A stretch of DNA of 61,798 nucleotides from JALZUE01 sp051251725. GTDB taxonomy: Bacteria; Pseudomonadota; Gammaproteobacteria; Enterobacterales; Alteromonadaceae. This document shows, piece after piece, positions 35,446-44,921 of this stretch; position 1 is the first letter of the stretch, and the number at the start of each line of letters is the position of its first letter. Location of the stretch: the NCBI GenBank assembly GCA_051251725.1, contig JBPOFN010000026.1, positions 1 to 61,798 on the forward strand, given 5' to 3'. The notes below the pieces were generated by a model. The model did not search any database. It had not been told where the DNA came from and saw only the letters and a program-made list of their open reading frames with translations. The translations under genes were made by a program, and so were the position numbers.

Positions 35446-37815
35446 ATGGACTGGTGGCTAATAACATTTTTTATTGGGGCTATATTGTCACTATTTTTGC
35501 CAATAGTGCCAGCCTTTTCTTATGTAATTTTTTTGACAGCTTTATCTTTATTACTGTTTTATTTAAAACGGGCACGCAAAGCGATCGGATTATTATTCGG
35601 TATCTTATGGATATTGTTCACGGCCGCTATTTATAATCAAGCGCTAAATCTTAACGACATTGAATTTTCTCACTTTTATCAAAAACAAATTACTGTGCAA
35701 GGCACCATCACCAGTTTAGTTACCGAGCAAGACCTAAAAGCTAATGTTCGCTTTAACTTTATCATTGACCATTTCGATAATAAAAAATTATCCCACCCGG
35801 TTCACGTCCGGTTAAGTTGGTTAGCGCCGTCACACTCGCTTGCTCAAAATCAGCGCTGGCAGTTATTAGTAAAATTAAAACCGGCTCATGGCTTAGCTAA
35901 TGCTGGCGGTTTTAGTTATCAAACTTGGCTGCGAAAAAATAACCTAATTGCATCAGGTTATGTCGTTAATAAAAAAAACACGGCAATCAAAAACATATTA
36001 TTAGTAGTAGACTCATCCTTACGGCAACAGTGGTTTGATCAATTTTCTTCTAAGCTTGAAAATAATGCCCATGCCGCGGTCTTGCTAGCATTAACTTTTG
36101 GCACCCGAGATAAGCTACAAAAAACAGATTGGCAAATATTACAGGTCACAGGTACTCAGCACTTATTGGCTATTTCTGGTTTGCACATTGGCTTAATTGC
36201 GGGCGCGAGTTATTGGCTAACTTTGTTTTTATTTCGCGTGTTGCCAAGTCAATTTTTACCGCCAAGCATACAAATTAAATGTTTGAACACTAACCTTGAT
36301 ATTGTTGCGATTTGTGTGAGTTTATTTTTTGCTTATTTTTATAGTTATTTAGCAGGGTTTTCTGCACCGACATCACGTGCGGTGATTATGTTAAGTTTAT
36401 TTTATGCCGCGAAAGTCTTCGCTATTGAGCTTAATAAAACACGCTTGTTGTTAATAACCGTAACTATCGTTGTTATATGTCAGCCGATGACGATTTTAGG
36501 CGTTGGTTTTTGGTTATCTTTTTATGCCGTTACTATCATTTTTTATTTGCATTGGTTGTATCAACATTATTTAACCAGCGGTAACGCTTGGCGTAATTTT
36601 TTAGTCTCATTGGTGTTAATTCAGTTAGGGCTCTCGCTATTTATTTTACCGCTTGCTGGCTTTTTACAATACCAAATTCCGTTGGCGGCGCTGGTGGCTA
36701 ATTTAGTCGCGGTCCCTTTATTGTCATTTATTTGTTTGCCGTTGGTCTTACTCTCGTTTGTTTGTTTTTTACTTTTTGGCGGTTTTGCCTGGTTAACTGC
36801 GCTTAGTCATTATTTTCTTGCACTGCTGTGGCAATGGTTACAGCTCTTTTCCCATTTATCATTCTTACAAATATCGGTTCAGTGGTCTTATTTATGCGCG
36901 CTAATCCTATTGCTGGCTCTGGCGGTGTTAATACTTAATAAAGTGAATTACCGAAAGCTATACAGTTTGCTTTTGCTGTCAGCACTAACGGTTAGTTTTA
37001 CCGTGTTTTATTTTGCTCGCGCTGACCGCTCTAAAGATACTGAGCCTTGGGCGCTACATGTGTTTGATGTTGGGCAAGGGCTTGCGGTCTTAATTGAAAA
37101 AAAACAGCGCGCTATTTTATATGATACCGGCGCTAGTTATCCGAGTGGCTTTGTTATGGCGGAAGCGGTAATAGTTCCTTATTTAAAGCAGCGTGGAATT
37201 GCGCGCTTAGATAGGCCTAACATAGATAAAGTGATTATTAGCCATAGCGATAATGATCATGCTGGTGGCTTAAGTTGGTTGCAAGCTAATGTTGAGATTG
37301 GTGATATTATTGCCAATGACAAAAGCCTGCAGCCAACGATTAATTGCACCCACGAAAATAGCTTTATTTGGCAGGGAATTCGCTTTGATATTTTAGCGCC
37401 GATCACGATAAATTCAGGGCAAAAAAATGATGACTCCTGTGTCATCAAAATTACTGATGGCTTATATTCGGTATTATTAACTGGGGATATCTCTCAAAAA
37501 ATAGAAAAACAGTTAGTAGATGAAAGCCGGCAAGAGCTGTCGTCGGATGTTTTACTTGCACCACATCACGGCTCAAATACATCATCGAGTGAAGAATTTA
37601 TCACAGCAGTCTCGCCGCGCTATGTGGTTTTTAGTGCCGGATTTATGAATCGCTGGTCAATGCCAACAGAGAAAGTATTGGCAAAATATGAAAAATATCA
37701 GGTAATTCCCTTGAAAACAGCAGAAAGTGGCATGATATCCTTTATCTTCTCGCATCAGTCTTTTAACCTTACGGAATACAAAAAACAACGATATCCGTTT
37801 TGGTTTGCTAATTAG
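35446..37815 (+). CDS. comEC: ComEC/Rec2 DNA-uptake channel protein
   Basis: A 789-residue polytopic protein: N-terminal TM helices and a DUF4131-type domain, the central competence domain (TGTQHLLAISGLHIGLIAG, AGFSAPTSRAVIML), and a C-terminal metallo-beta-lactamase-like domain (HVFDVGQGLAVLIE, SHSDNDHAGGLSWL, LLAPHHGSNTSS). It carries single-stranded DNA across the inner membrane in natural transformation; the C-terminal domain may be a nuclease. ATG 35446 is preferred over a TTG at 35416. No clear ribosome-binding site is visible. Confidence 0.93.
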   Translation: MDWWLITFFIGAILSLFLPIVPAFSYVIFLTALSLLLFYLKRARKAIGLLFGILWILFTAAIYNQALNLNDIEFSHFYQKQITVQGTITSLVTEQDLKANVRFNFIIDHFDNKKLSHPVHVRLSWLAPSHSLAQNQRWQLLVKLKPAHGLANAGGFSYQTWLRKNNLIASGYVVNKKNTAIKNILLVVDSSLRQQWFDQFSSKLENNAHAAVLLALTFGTRDKLQKTDWQILQVTGTQHLLAISGLHIGLIAGASYWLTLFLFRVLPSQFLPPSIQIKCLNTNLDIVAICVSLFFAYFYSYLAGFSAPTSRAVIMLSLFYAAKVFAIELNKTRLLLITVTIVVICQPMTILGVGFWLSFYAVTIIFYLHWLYQHYLTSGNAWRNFLVSLVLIQLGLSLFILPLAGFLQYQIPLAALVANLVAVPLLSFICLPLVLLSFVCFLLFGGFAWLTALSHYFLALLWQWLQLFSHLSFLQISVQWSYLCALILLLALAVLILNKVNYRKLYSLLLLSALTVSFTVFYFARADRSKDTEPWALHVFDVGQGLAVLIEKKQRAILYDTGASYPSGFVMAEAVIVPYLKQRGIARLDRPNIDKVIISHSDNDHAGGLSWLQANVEIGDIIANDKSLQPTINCTHENSFIWQGIRFDILAPITINSGQKNDDSCVIKITDGLYSVLLTGDISQKIEKQLVDESRQELSSDVLLAPHHGSNTSSSEEFITAVSPRYVVFSAGFMNRWSMPTEKVLAKYEKYQVIPLKTAESGMISFIFSHQSFNLTEYKKQRYPFWFAN

Positions 37816-37874
37816 TTTGGTTGATCAAGTATTTAACGTTAAAATAGCGCTAGTTAATTTTATAGAGAGCTTTC

Positions 37875-39617
37875 ATGAGCAACCCAGTTTCTGCAACCAC
37901 ATGGCAGAATTTTCAAAGAATACTGACTTATTCTAAACCATATAAATATGGCTTAGTTGCTGCAATTATCGGGATGTTGATCAATGCCGGCATTGATAGC
38001 TATGTTTTTTCTCAGCTGCAGCCTTTAATTGACGTTGGTATCAATGGTAAAGACCCTGATTTTATGAAATGGGCACCGATCTTTGTTTTAGTGATCTTTT
38101 TCTTTCGCGGTATTAGTCATTTTGTTGGTAACTATTGCCTAGCTTGGGTTGGTAACAATGTTGTCGCTGATGTCAGGCAAGAACTGTTTCAGCATATTAT
38201 GGCGATGCCGGTCAGTTTTCATGATAAAGAATCAACGGGTAATCTTATTTCTAAAATTACTTATGATACTGAGCAATTATTGGCTGCGGTTAGTAAGGCT
38301 ATTTTAACGCTCGTGCAACAAGGGGCATTTGTTTTTGGCTTGTTAGTGGTCATGTTTTATAACAGCTGGCAGCTATCTTCTATTTTTCTTATCCTTATTC
38401 CATTTATTGCCTTGGTGGTTAAATACGTATCTAAACGTTTTCGCGCCGTGAGTAAGCGTATTCAAAACGCAATGGGTGAAGTAACCACTAATGCTGAGCA
38501 AACCTTTAATGGCCATAAAGTGGTATTAAGTTTTGGTGGTCTTGAAAGAGAAAACGAACGTTTTCTCAAAATTAATAAACATAACCGCCAACAACGTATG
38601 AAGTTAATGGCTGCGAAAGCGACGAGCGTACCGGTTATTCAAATCATTGCCTCTTTTGCTTTAGCCTTTGTTTTATATGCGGCGAGCTTAGATGAAATTA
38701 AAAATAATTTAACACCGGGCTCATTTACCACCGTTATTTTTTGTATTTTTACCCTGTTAAGGCCCTTAAAACTTTTAACCACTGTTAATGCTGAGTTTCA
38801 ACGTGGTATGGCAGCATGTACCAGTATTTTTGACGTGTTAGACAAGCACACTGAAAATGATACGGGCACTAAATCAATAGATCGTGCGAAAGGTGAATTA
38901 GAATTTAAGCATGTGAATTTTCAGTATCAAGACACAGATAAGTTAGCGCTTGATGATGTTAGTTTTAAAGCTAACCCAGGTGATATTATTGCGTTAGTTG
39001 GGCGCTCAGGCAGCGGAAAATCAACAGCCAGCTCAATGTTATTACGTTTTTATGAGATTAATAGCGGTGAAGTATTAATTGACGGCGAAAATATCAATGA
39101 TTTTAAATTGGCCGATTTACGACAGCAGTTTGCTTATGTGTCGCAGCAAGTGGTGTTATTTAATGACACCTTAGCCAATAATATTGCTTATGGTAAACCT
39201 GATGCCACGGACGCCGAAATTCTCGACGCGGCCAAAAGTGCGCATGTTTGGGAGTTTGCACAAAACCTTAGCGAAGGCTTAAATACCAATGTTGGTGAAA
39301 ATGGCTCGGCATTATCTGGCGGGCAACGTCAACGAGTTGCTATTGCTCGCGCTATTTTATGTGATGCGCCCTATTTAATTTTAGATGAAGCGACTAGCGC
39401 GCTTGATACAGAATCAGAACGTCATATTCAAGATGCGTTACAAACATTGCAAAAAAATCGAACCTCTATTGTGATTGCCCATCGGTTATCGACCATTGAA
39501 AACGCGGATAAAATAATCGTGATGGACCAAGGGAAAATTGCAGAGGAAGGCGATCATCAAAGCTTAATAGCTAAAGATGGTATGTATGCACAATTACATA
39601 AGTTACAGTTTGGTTAA
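37875..39617 (+). CDS. msbA: Lipid A export ABC transporter MsbA
   Basis: A 580-residue half-transporter: six TM helices (about 20-320), then the ATPase with Walker A GRSGSGKST, the Q-loop, signature LSGGQRQR and Walker B LILDEATSALD. It flips lipid A-core across the inner membrane. It sits between comEC and lpxK, the conserved order, with lpxK 35 bp downstream. Confidence 0.97.
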   Translation: MSNPVSATTWQNFQRILTYSKPYKYGLVAAIIGMLINAGIDSYVFSQLQPLIDVGINGKDPDFMKWAPIFVLVIFFFRGISHFVGNYCLAWVGNNVVADVRQELFQHIMAMPVSFHDKESTGNLISKITYDTEQLLAAVSKAILTLVQQGAFVFGLLVVMFYNSWQLSSIFLILIPFIALVVKYVSKRFRAVSKRIQNAMGEVTTNAEQTFNGHKVVLSFGGLERENERFLKINKHNRQQRMKLMAAKATSVPVIQIIASFALAFVLYAASLDEIKNNLTPGSFTTVIFCIFTLLRPLKLLTTVNAEFQRGMAACTSIFDVLDKHTENDTGTKSIDRAKGELEFKHVNFQYQDTDKLALDDVSFKANPGDIIALVGRSGSGKSTASSMLLRFYEINSGEVLIDGENINDFKLADLRQQFAYVSQQVVLFNDTLANNIAYGKPDATDAEILDAAKSAHVWEFAQNLSEGLNTNVGENGSALSGGQRQRVAIARAILCDAPYLILDEATSALDTESERHIQDALQTLQKNRTSIVIAHRLSTIENADKIIVMDQGKIAEEGDHQSLIAKDGMYAQLHKLQFG

Positions 39618-39652
39618 ATTGGCTTAGGGATCGAGAAAGGTAACAGGGATTC

Positions 39653-40660
39653 ATGCGTTTAATAGAAAAAGTTTGGTTTCATCAATATCGAGCTAAATAT
39701 TGGTTAGTCCCTTTATTATTCCCGCTGACCATTATTTTTTGGTTGTTATCTTCTGTGCGGCGCCTAGCTTATAAATGTAAATTATTACCGTCATTTAAAA
39801 TCAATGCACCGGTTATTGTGGTCGGTAATATTGGTATTGGCGGTAACGGTAAAACCCCTGTGGTGCTTTGGCTTATTGACGTTTGCCAAAGCCAAGGATT
39901 AACACCGGGGGTGATCAGCCGAGGTTATGGCGGCCAAGCGCCGCATTATCCTTATTTGTTAAACGAAAATTCTGTGGTTACACAAACCGGTGATGAACCG
40001 TTAATGATTTATCAGCGCAGTGGTGTGAATGTGTGTGTTGGGCCTGATCGGGTGCAATGTGCCAATACCTTAGTCGCGCAGGGCTGCGATATTATTATTG
40101 CTGATGATGGCTTACAGCATTATCGTTTACAGCGCGATATTGAATTTATTGTGATCGACGGTAAACGCCGATTTGGCAATGGTTTATTATTACCGGCAGG
40201 GCCGTTACGCGAAGGTTTATGGCGATTAAAAACTGTTGACTATTTAATTAATAATGGTGGAAAACCTTTGTTAAATGAATTACCTATGGCGCTGTTGGCG
40301 ACCCAGGTAATTCATTGCCAAACAGGTGACAGTGTTAATGCTCATGACTTTGTTGCCGCAAACCCAAAGATTGACGCCATTGCTGGTATCGGTGCGCCAG
40401 AGCGGTTTTTTACCACCTTAAGACATTTAGGTTTTCGTTTGAAAAAAACGCAGGGCTTTATTGATCATCATAGCTACAGCGCTGATGATTTACATAAATA
40501 TGGTCAAGAGCACCCGTTATTGATGACAGAAAAAGATGCAATAAAATGTAAAAAATTTGCTAGTGACAATTGCTGGTATTTACAGGTTGCCGCTCGTTTA
40601 CCGAAAGTAGAAGAAAACTTATTGCGTAAGAAGATTGATACGCTTGTAGCGCAATGTTAG
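39653..40660 (+). CDS. lpxK: Tetraacyldisaccharide 4'-kinase
   Basis: A 335-residue LpxK: N-terminal hydrophobic segment (about 18-38), the P-loop-like VVVGNIGIGGNGKTPVV, ISRGYGG, DDGLQHYRLQRDIE (catalytic Asp) and a C-terminal SYSADDL / LMTEKDAIKC pair. It phosphorylates the lipid A disaccharide 4'-position. It is in the msbA-lpxK-ycaR-kdsB cluster. Confidence 0.96.
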   Translation: MRLIEKVWFHQYRAKYWLVPLLFPLTIIFWLLSSVRRLAYKCKLLPSFKINAPVIVVGNIGIGGNGKTPVVLWLIDVCQSQGLTPGVISRGYGGQAPHYPYLLNENSVVTQTGDEPLMIYQRSGVNVCVGPDRVQCANTLVAQGCDIIIADDGLQHYRLQRDIEFIVIDGKRRFGNGLLLPAGPLREGLWRLKTVDYLINNGGKPLLNELPMALLATQVIHCQTGDSVNAHDFVAANPKIDAIAGIGAPERFFTTLRHLGFRLKKTQGFIDHHSYSADDLHKYGQEHPLLMTEKDAIKCKKFASDNCWYLQVAARLPKVEENLLRKKIDTLVAQC

Positions 40661-40708
40661 TTAGAATACCTTATAGATAAAATTTGAATATAAATAATAG
40701 AGAATGAT

Positions 40709-40888
40709 ATGGCTTTTGATATTAAATTAATGGAAATACTGGCGTGTCCTGTATGTAAAGGCAAGCTTGATTACGACAAAGAAAATCAAGAGTTAATTTG
40801 TAAGTTCGACAAAGTGGCTTACGCGATTGAAAAAGATATTCCGGTGTTATTAGAAAATGAAGCACGTAAATTAGACCAAGAGGTTTAA
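40709..40888 (+). CDS. ycaR: Trm112-like zinc-ribbon protein (YcaR)
   Basis: A 59-residue protein between lpxK and kdsB: MEILACPVCKGKLDYD, then LICKFDKVAYAIEKDIPVLL. Only three of the four usual Cys are present (CPVC and one later Cys, with Lys-Phe where a second might be), so full zinc binding is uncertain. Family members are thought to act as small adaptors. It starts 48 bp after lpxK and ends one base before kdsB, as in E. coli. Confidence 0.9.
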   Translation: MAFDIKLMEILACPVCKGKLDYDKENQELICKFDKVAYAIEKDIPVLLENEARKLDQEV

Positions 40889-40889
40889 G

Positions 40890-41663
40890 ATGTCTTTTGT
40901 TATTGTTATTCCCGCTCGTTTTGAATCGTCACGCTTACCAGGCAAAGTACTAGCAGATATTGCTGGCAAACCTATGATCCAATGGGTGGTGGAAAAAGCC
41001 GTTGCCAGTGGTGCTAGCCAAGTAATTGTTGCCACCGACAATCAAGACGTGGCTAAGGTTGTTAAAGCTTTTGGCGGCGAAGTTTGTATTACCCGTAGTG
41101 ACCATCAATCAGGTACTGAACGATTAGCCGAAGTGATGGAAACTTATCAATTTGACGATCAACAAGTGATCGTGAATGTGCAAGGGGACGAACCCTTTAT
41201 TCCGCCGGCGAACATTGCACAAGTGGCAGAAAATTTAGCCGGTCAAACCCAAGCAAGAATGGCGACGTTAGCGCATAAAATTGCTGATGTTGCTGAAGCC
41301 TTTAATCCTAATGCGGTTAAAGTGTTATGCGATCAACATGGCTATGCTTTGTATTTTAGCCGTGCTTGTATTCCTTATGACCGAGATAACTTTTTAGGCA
41401 AGGATAATATCGAAACGCTGGGTGATTTTTATCTGCGTCATATTGGTATTTATGCGTACCGCGCAGGATTTATCAAAGATTATGTACGCTGGCCAGCGAG
41501 TCAGTTAGAGCAAATTGAATCGTTAGAGCAGTTGCGCGTGTTATGGCAAGGTGAAAAAATTCATGTTGCACAGGCAGCAGAGCGTTTACCGGTTGAAGGT
41601 GTTGATACGCCAGAAGATTTAGAAAAAGCTCGTGCTTTTGCTGCTTCTTTAATTAATCTTTAG
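40890..41663 (+). CDS. kdsB: 3-deoxy-manno-octulosonate cytidylyltransferase
   Basis: A 257-residue KdsB: IPARFESSRLPGKVLADIAGKPMI (CTP-binding), ATDNQDV, VNVQGDEPFIPP, and the C-terminal RHIGIYAYRAGF and EGVDTPEDLEKAR blocks. It makes CMP-Kdo for lipopolysaccharide. It is the last gene of the msbA-lpxK-ycaR-kdsB unit. Confidence 0.97.
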   Translation: MSFVIVIPARFESSRLPGKVLADIAGKPMIQWVVEKAVASGASQVIVATDNQDVAKVVKAFGGEVCITRSDHQSGTERLAEVMETYQFDDQQVIVNVQGDEPFIPPANIAQVAENLAGQTQARMATLAHKIADVAEAFNPNAVKVLCDQHGYALYFSRACIPYDRDNFLGKDNIETLGDFYLRHIGIYAYRAGFIKDYVRWPASQLEQIESLEQLRVLWQGEKIHVAQAAERLPVEGVDTPEDLEKARAFAASLINL

Positions 41664-41834
41664 CCACTAATAATTTAGTCATTAACTATTTAGCAATAAA
41701 ATCTTAGTGCTTAATTTTACTCATTAACTTTACTAATTACAGCTAGATTATTGTTAGTGTAGTGATAGTTTATCGCCCACTTATTGTAAGCCAATAGCGT
41801 TTATAGTTAAGTAACTCAGAGCAAAGGTGAACCG

Positions 41835-43454
41835 ATGTTTACTGGAAAAAATAAGCTAACCGGACAACAACTGATTGCTGGCACATGGCAACTCGGTAAT
41901 GGCGGTAGCTTTCAAGCAGTAAACCCTAAAATTAACAGCGCAGTTGCTCCTGGGTTTACCTTTGCAGACGCCACACAAATTAGCGCGGCGGTATCTGCCG
42001 CAGACGCTGCCTTTTTACCCTTTTCTGAAACTAGCTTAGCCGAGCGGTCTAAGTTTTTACGTTGTTGTGCGCAAGAAATTGCCGACTTAGGCGATGAGTT
42101 AATCGACCGAGCGATGTTAGAAACTGGTTATGATAGAGCAAGAGTTTTATCTGAGCAGCAACGAGTTTGCGCGCAGTTTGAGCTTTATGCCGAAGTGGTA
42201 CTGGCCGGTGATTATTTAAATATTCGTATTAATACCGCAATGCCAAGCCGAAAACCATCGCCACGATCTGACTTGCGTTTTATTAATCAAGCGCTCGGAC
42301 CGGTTGTGGTTTTTGGTGCCAGTAATTTCCCCTTAGCGTATTCTGTTGCTGGCGGCGATACTGTTTCTGCTCTTGCTGCTGGTTGTCCGGTGATTGTTAA
42401 AGGCCATAACTCGCATCCAGGTACTTGTGAATTAGTGGCCATTGCACTCACGCGCGCCGTTGAAAAAACAAAACTACCAGCAGGTACCTTTTCAATGTTA
42501 TTGGGTGAGGGTAATGCTATTGGCGAGCAGTTGGTTGCTGCGCCAAAAATTAAAGCGGTCGCTTTTACAGGATCAACCCAAGGCGGATTATCACTGTTAG
42601 GCATTGCCAATAAACGCGAAGAGCCGATTCCCGTTTTTGCTGAAATGGGTAGTATTAATCCGGTTATTTTATTACCTAAGGTTTTACAACAGTCGGCCAA
42701 GGCCATAGCGAACAATTATATTGCTTCATTAACCGATGGTACGGGGCAGTTTTGTGTCAGTCCTGGTTTGATCATCGCGATAGCCGATCAAGGTTTAGCA
42801 CAATTTGAACAAACACTTATTGCCCAGCTTGCTGCTCAGCCAGCAGGTGTAATGTTAAATAAAGGGATTTTTAACAGTTATCAGCAGTCGGCACTAAAGC
42901 GCGAAAAATCTGCAAACTGTCAATTATTGGCATCAGGTCGAGCGCCTAGTGATCAGCAAACCGGTTTTTATACCCCGAGTTTAATTTACAAAACTAATAC
43001 TCAAACTTTTATCGAAGATAAATCGCTGCATGAAGAAATGTTTGGCCATGCCGCGTTAATTGTTACTTGCCAATCGGTTGATGAAATGGCGCAGGTGATT
43101 AATGCCTTATCAGGTCAGTTAGCTTGCGCAGTGCATGGTCTTGAAGATGAATTAGTAACCAACAAAACGCTTCTGACTCAGCTAAAACAGAAAGTTGGGC
43201 GGATAGTGATTAATGGCTTTACCACCGGCGTTGAAGTTTGTGAAGCTATGATGCACGGCGGGCCTTTTCCGGCCTCAACTGATGTAAGGTTTACCTCGGT
43301 TGGCACGGCGGCAATCGCGCGTTTTGTGCGGCCAATCTGTTATCAAAACAGCCCTGAGGTATTATTACCGGAAGCGTTAAAAAACGATAATCCGTTAAAC
43401 CTCAAACGTAATGTTAATGGCATTATTACTAACCAGTCGCTAACTTATGGCTAA
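41835..43454 (+). CDS. NADP-type aldehyde dehydrogenase, ketoglutaric-semialdehyde-dehydrogenase-like
   Basis: A 539-residue aldehyde dehydrogenase. Catalytic residues visible: Asn164 in FGASNFPLAYS, Glu270 in FAEMGSINP, and nucleophile Cys307 in GTGQFCVSPG. FTGSTQGGLSLL marks the cofactor site. The sequence resembles type III 2-oxoglutarate semialdehyde dehydrogenases of sugar-acid catabolism and the related fatty-aldehyde enzymes. It overlaps the alkyltransferase-like gene by eight bases. No sugar-acid pathway genes are adjacent, so the substrate is not settled. Confidence 0.85.
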   Translation: MFTGKNKLTGQQLIAGTWQLGNGGSFQAVNPKINSAVAPGFTFADATQISAAVSAADAAFLPFSETSLAERSKFLRCCAQEIADLGDELIDRAMLETGYDRARVLSEQQRVCAQFELYAEVVLAGDYLNIRINTAMPSRKPSPRSDLRFINQALGPVVVFGASNFPLAYSVAGGDTVSALAAGCPVIVKGHNSHPGTCELVAIALTRAVEKTKLPAGTFSMLLGEGNAIGEQLVAAPKIKAVAFTGSTQGGLSLLGIANKREEPIPVFAEMGSINPVILLPKVLQQSAKAIANNYIASLTDGTGQFCVSPGLIIAIADQGLAQFEQTLIAQLAAQPAGVMLNKGIFNSYQQSALKREKSANCQLLASGRAPSDQQTGFYTPSLIYKTNTQTFIEDKSLHEEMFGHAALIVTCQSVDEMAQVINALSGQLACAVHGLEDELVTNKTLLTQLKQKVGRIVINGFTTGVEVCEAMMHGGPFPASTDVRFTSVGTAAIARFVRPICYQNSPEVLLPEALKNDNPLNLKRNVNGIITNQSLTYG

Positions 43455-43803
43455 AGATCCTAACAGTAACTATCAAAAAGTTTGGCTGACAGTACAACAA
43501 ATTCCATTTGGCAAAGTTGCTACTTATGGCCAAATTGCTGATCTAGCAGGTTTACCTAACCGAGCCAGATTAGTGGGGAAGGCGCTTGGCACCTTAACGG
43601 CAGAAAATCAGCGCAATACACCATGGCATAGAGTGATAAATTCACAAGGTAAAATTTCTTTACCGGTCGGCTCAGATAGCTTTACCCAACAAAGAACATT
43701 ATTGTTAGCGGAAGGTGTCATGGTCTGTGGTAATAAAATCAAACTATCGCAATTTCAATGGCAGCCTGATCTGGCTGAATTGCTTTTTAAGTTAACCTGC
43801 TAG
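43447..43803 (+). CDS. atl: Alkyltransferase-like (ATL) DNA-repair protein
   Basis: A 118-residue homologue of O6-alkylguanine-DNA alkyltransferase. The PCHRV active site is replaced by PWHRV (Trp60 for Cys), the ATL hallmark, so it cannot transfer the alkyl group. NRARLVGKAL (about 38-47) has the helix-turn-helix with the Arg finger (Arg39). ATLs bind alkylated guanine and channel it to nucleotide excision repair. It overlaps the aldehyde dehydrogenase gene. Its stop abuts the convergent GFA gene stop. Confidence 0.9.
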   Translation: MAKDPNSNYQKVWLTVQQIPFGKVATYGQIADLAGLPNRARLVGKALGTLTAENQRNTPWHRVINSQGKISLPVGSDSFTQQRTLLLAEGVMVCGNKIKLSQFQWQPDLAELLFKLTC

Positions 43804-44211
43804 CTATTTCCTGAACTGCTTAAACTTAGGGATATTGTCTGACAGTGATAACCAATTCACCTGTGCCTCGGTAAAAATATGTGCATTCACCGTTAGTGTT
43901 TCATCACCGCTGTCGAGTGTTGCTAGCGCTATTTCAATACTCTTATCTTGTTTATTATAAGTAGAGATAAAAGCTAAGCTTGAGCCGCATTCACGGCAAA
44001 AAATGCGTTCAGATTTATTCTCAGCTAGGTAACTTTTTAGATGCTTTTTATCGCTAAGCCAAGTAATATTTTTTTCTTTAACTTCGGCAAAGGTTGAAAA
44101 CGCTGCGCCATGAAATTTTCGGCACATAGTACAATGACAATGAGCGATTGCCGGCTCAAACTTGCTTACTTGATAGCGGACTTTACCGCATAAACAGCTA
44201 CCTAAATTCAT
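43804..44211 (-). CDS. GFA/CENP-V family zinc protein
   Basis: A 135-residue protein with the GFA zinc fold: CLCGKVRYQV, CHCTMCRKFHGAAF and FCRECGSSLAF supply the Cys pairs. The family is named for a glutathione-dependent formaldehyde-activating enzyme, but that activity is uncertain for members like this. It abuts the convergent atl gene. It lies downstream of hsp20, with a terminator between. Confidence 0.88.
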   Translation of the reverse strand: MNLGSCLCGKVRYQVSKFEPAIAHCHCTMCRKFHGAAFSTFAEVKEKNITWLSDKKHLKSYLAENKSERIFCRECGSSLAFISTYNKQDKSIEIALATLDSGDETLTVNAHIFTEAQVNWLSLSDNIPKFKQFRK

Positions 44212-44243
44212 AAATTACTCCTTGTTACTTTTTATTATCATGC

Positions 44244-44278
44244 AACAAAAAAGCCCAGCTGTGAAGCTGGGCAAAAAA
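44244..44278 (-). terminator. Terminator of the hsp20 gene
   Basis: GCCCAGCT, loop GTGA, AGCTGGGC form a perfect 8-bp GC-rich stem. On the minus strand a U-run follows (the A-run at 44247-44252 on the plus strand). A-rich sequence on the other side gives possible bidirectionality. Confidence 0.9.
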
Positions 44279-44310
44279 TACAAGGGAGAGATTGTCAGTA
44301 CGATAAAATG

Positions 44311-44757
44311 TTAACTTTCGATTAATTTATTGCGATTAATGGTTATTTTTCTTGGTTTTAATGCTTCAGGTATTTCTCTTTCTAAATCAATATGAAGTAA
44401 GCCATTTTCGGAATGAGCATCGATAACTTTTACATGGTCGCCAAGTTGAAATTTACGTTCAAAATTTCGTTCAGCAATGCCTTGATGTAAAAACTTTCTA
44501 TCTTTATCTTCTTTAGTCGTCGGCTTAGTACCAGTAACGACAAGGGCATTATCTTTTGATTCAATATCTAGCTCATCGTCAGCAAAGCCAGCGATTGCCA
44601 TGGTAATTCGGTATTTGTCTTCCGCTAATAATTCAATATTAAAAGGCGGATAAGATGATTGTTTGTCTGCTCGAGACGCTTTGTCGATAAGACCAGCAAG
44701 GTGATCGAAACCAATAAATGAACGGTATAGTGGGCTAAAATCTGTAGATGTACGCAT
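44311..44757 (-). CDS. ibpA: Small heat-shock protein IbpA/Hsp20
   Basis: A 148-residue Hsp20 chaperone: FSPLYRSFIGFDHL N-terminus as in IbpA, an alpha-crystallin domain (about 40-125: PPFNIELLAEDKYRITMAIAGF, ENGLLHIDLEREIP) and the C-terminal IxI-like motif ITI. It holds denaturing proteins for refolding. ATG 44757 is chosen over ATG 44766 because AGGA (44768-44771) is ten bases away from the former and only one base from the latter. A sigma-32-type promoter and a ROSE-like thermometer lie upstream. Confidence 0.94.
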   Translation of the reverse strand: MRTSTDFSPLYRSFIGFDHLAGLIDKASRADKQSSYPPFNIELLAEDKYRITMAIAGFADDELDIESKDNALVVTGTKPTTKEDKDRKFLHQGIAERNFERKFQLGDHVKVIDAHSENGLLHIDLEREIPEALKPRKITINRNKLIES

Positions 44758-44764
44758 AATTTTC

Positions 44765-44791
44765 ATATCCTAATAGTTGCTTAAGCAATAT
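44765..44791 (-). promoter_or_regulatory. ROSE-like RNA thermometer in the ibpA leader
   Basis: On the minus strand AUA-UUGCU and AGGA-UAU can pair around a 12-base loop, sequestering the AGGA ribosome-binding site of ibpA. UUGCU opposite AGGA, with a bulged G, is the defining ROSE pairing that melts on heating. The element sits directly before ATG 44757. ROSE elements are known ahead of Hsp20 genes in proteobacteria; here the assignment is by sequence only. Confidence 0.65.
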
Positions 44792-44921
44792 GTTTGTTAT
44801 TCACCAAGTGGTTTAATGTTTGACCAACTGTTGTTGCGTCGTTATTAAACTCTTTGGTAGAAAATGCCTTTCATAATGAACAGGCGGTTTATGTAATCCC
44901 TTTACGGCGACTACACTTAAG

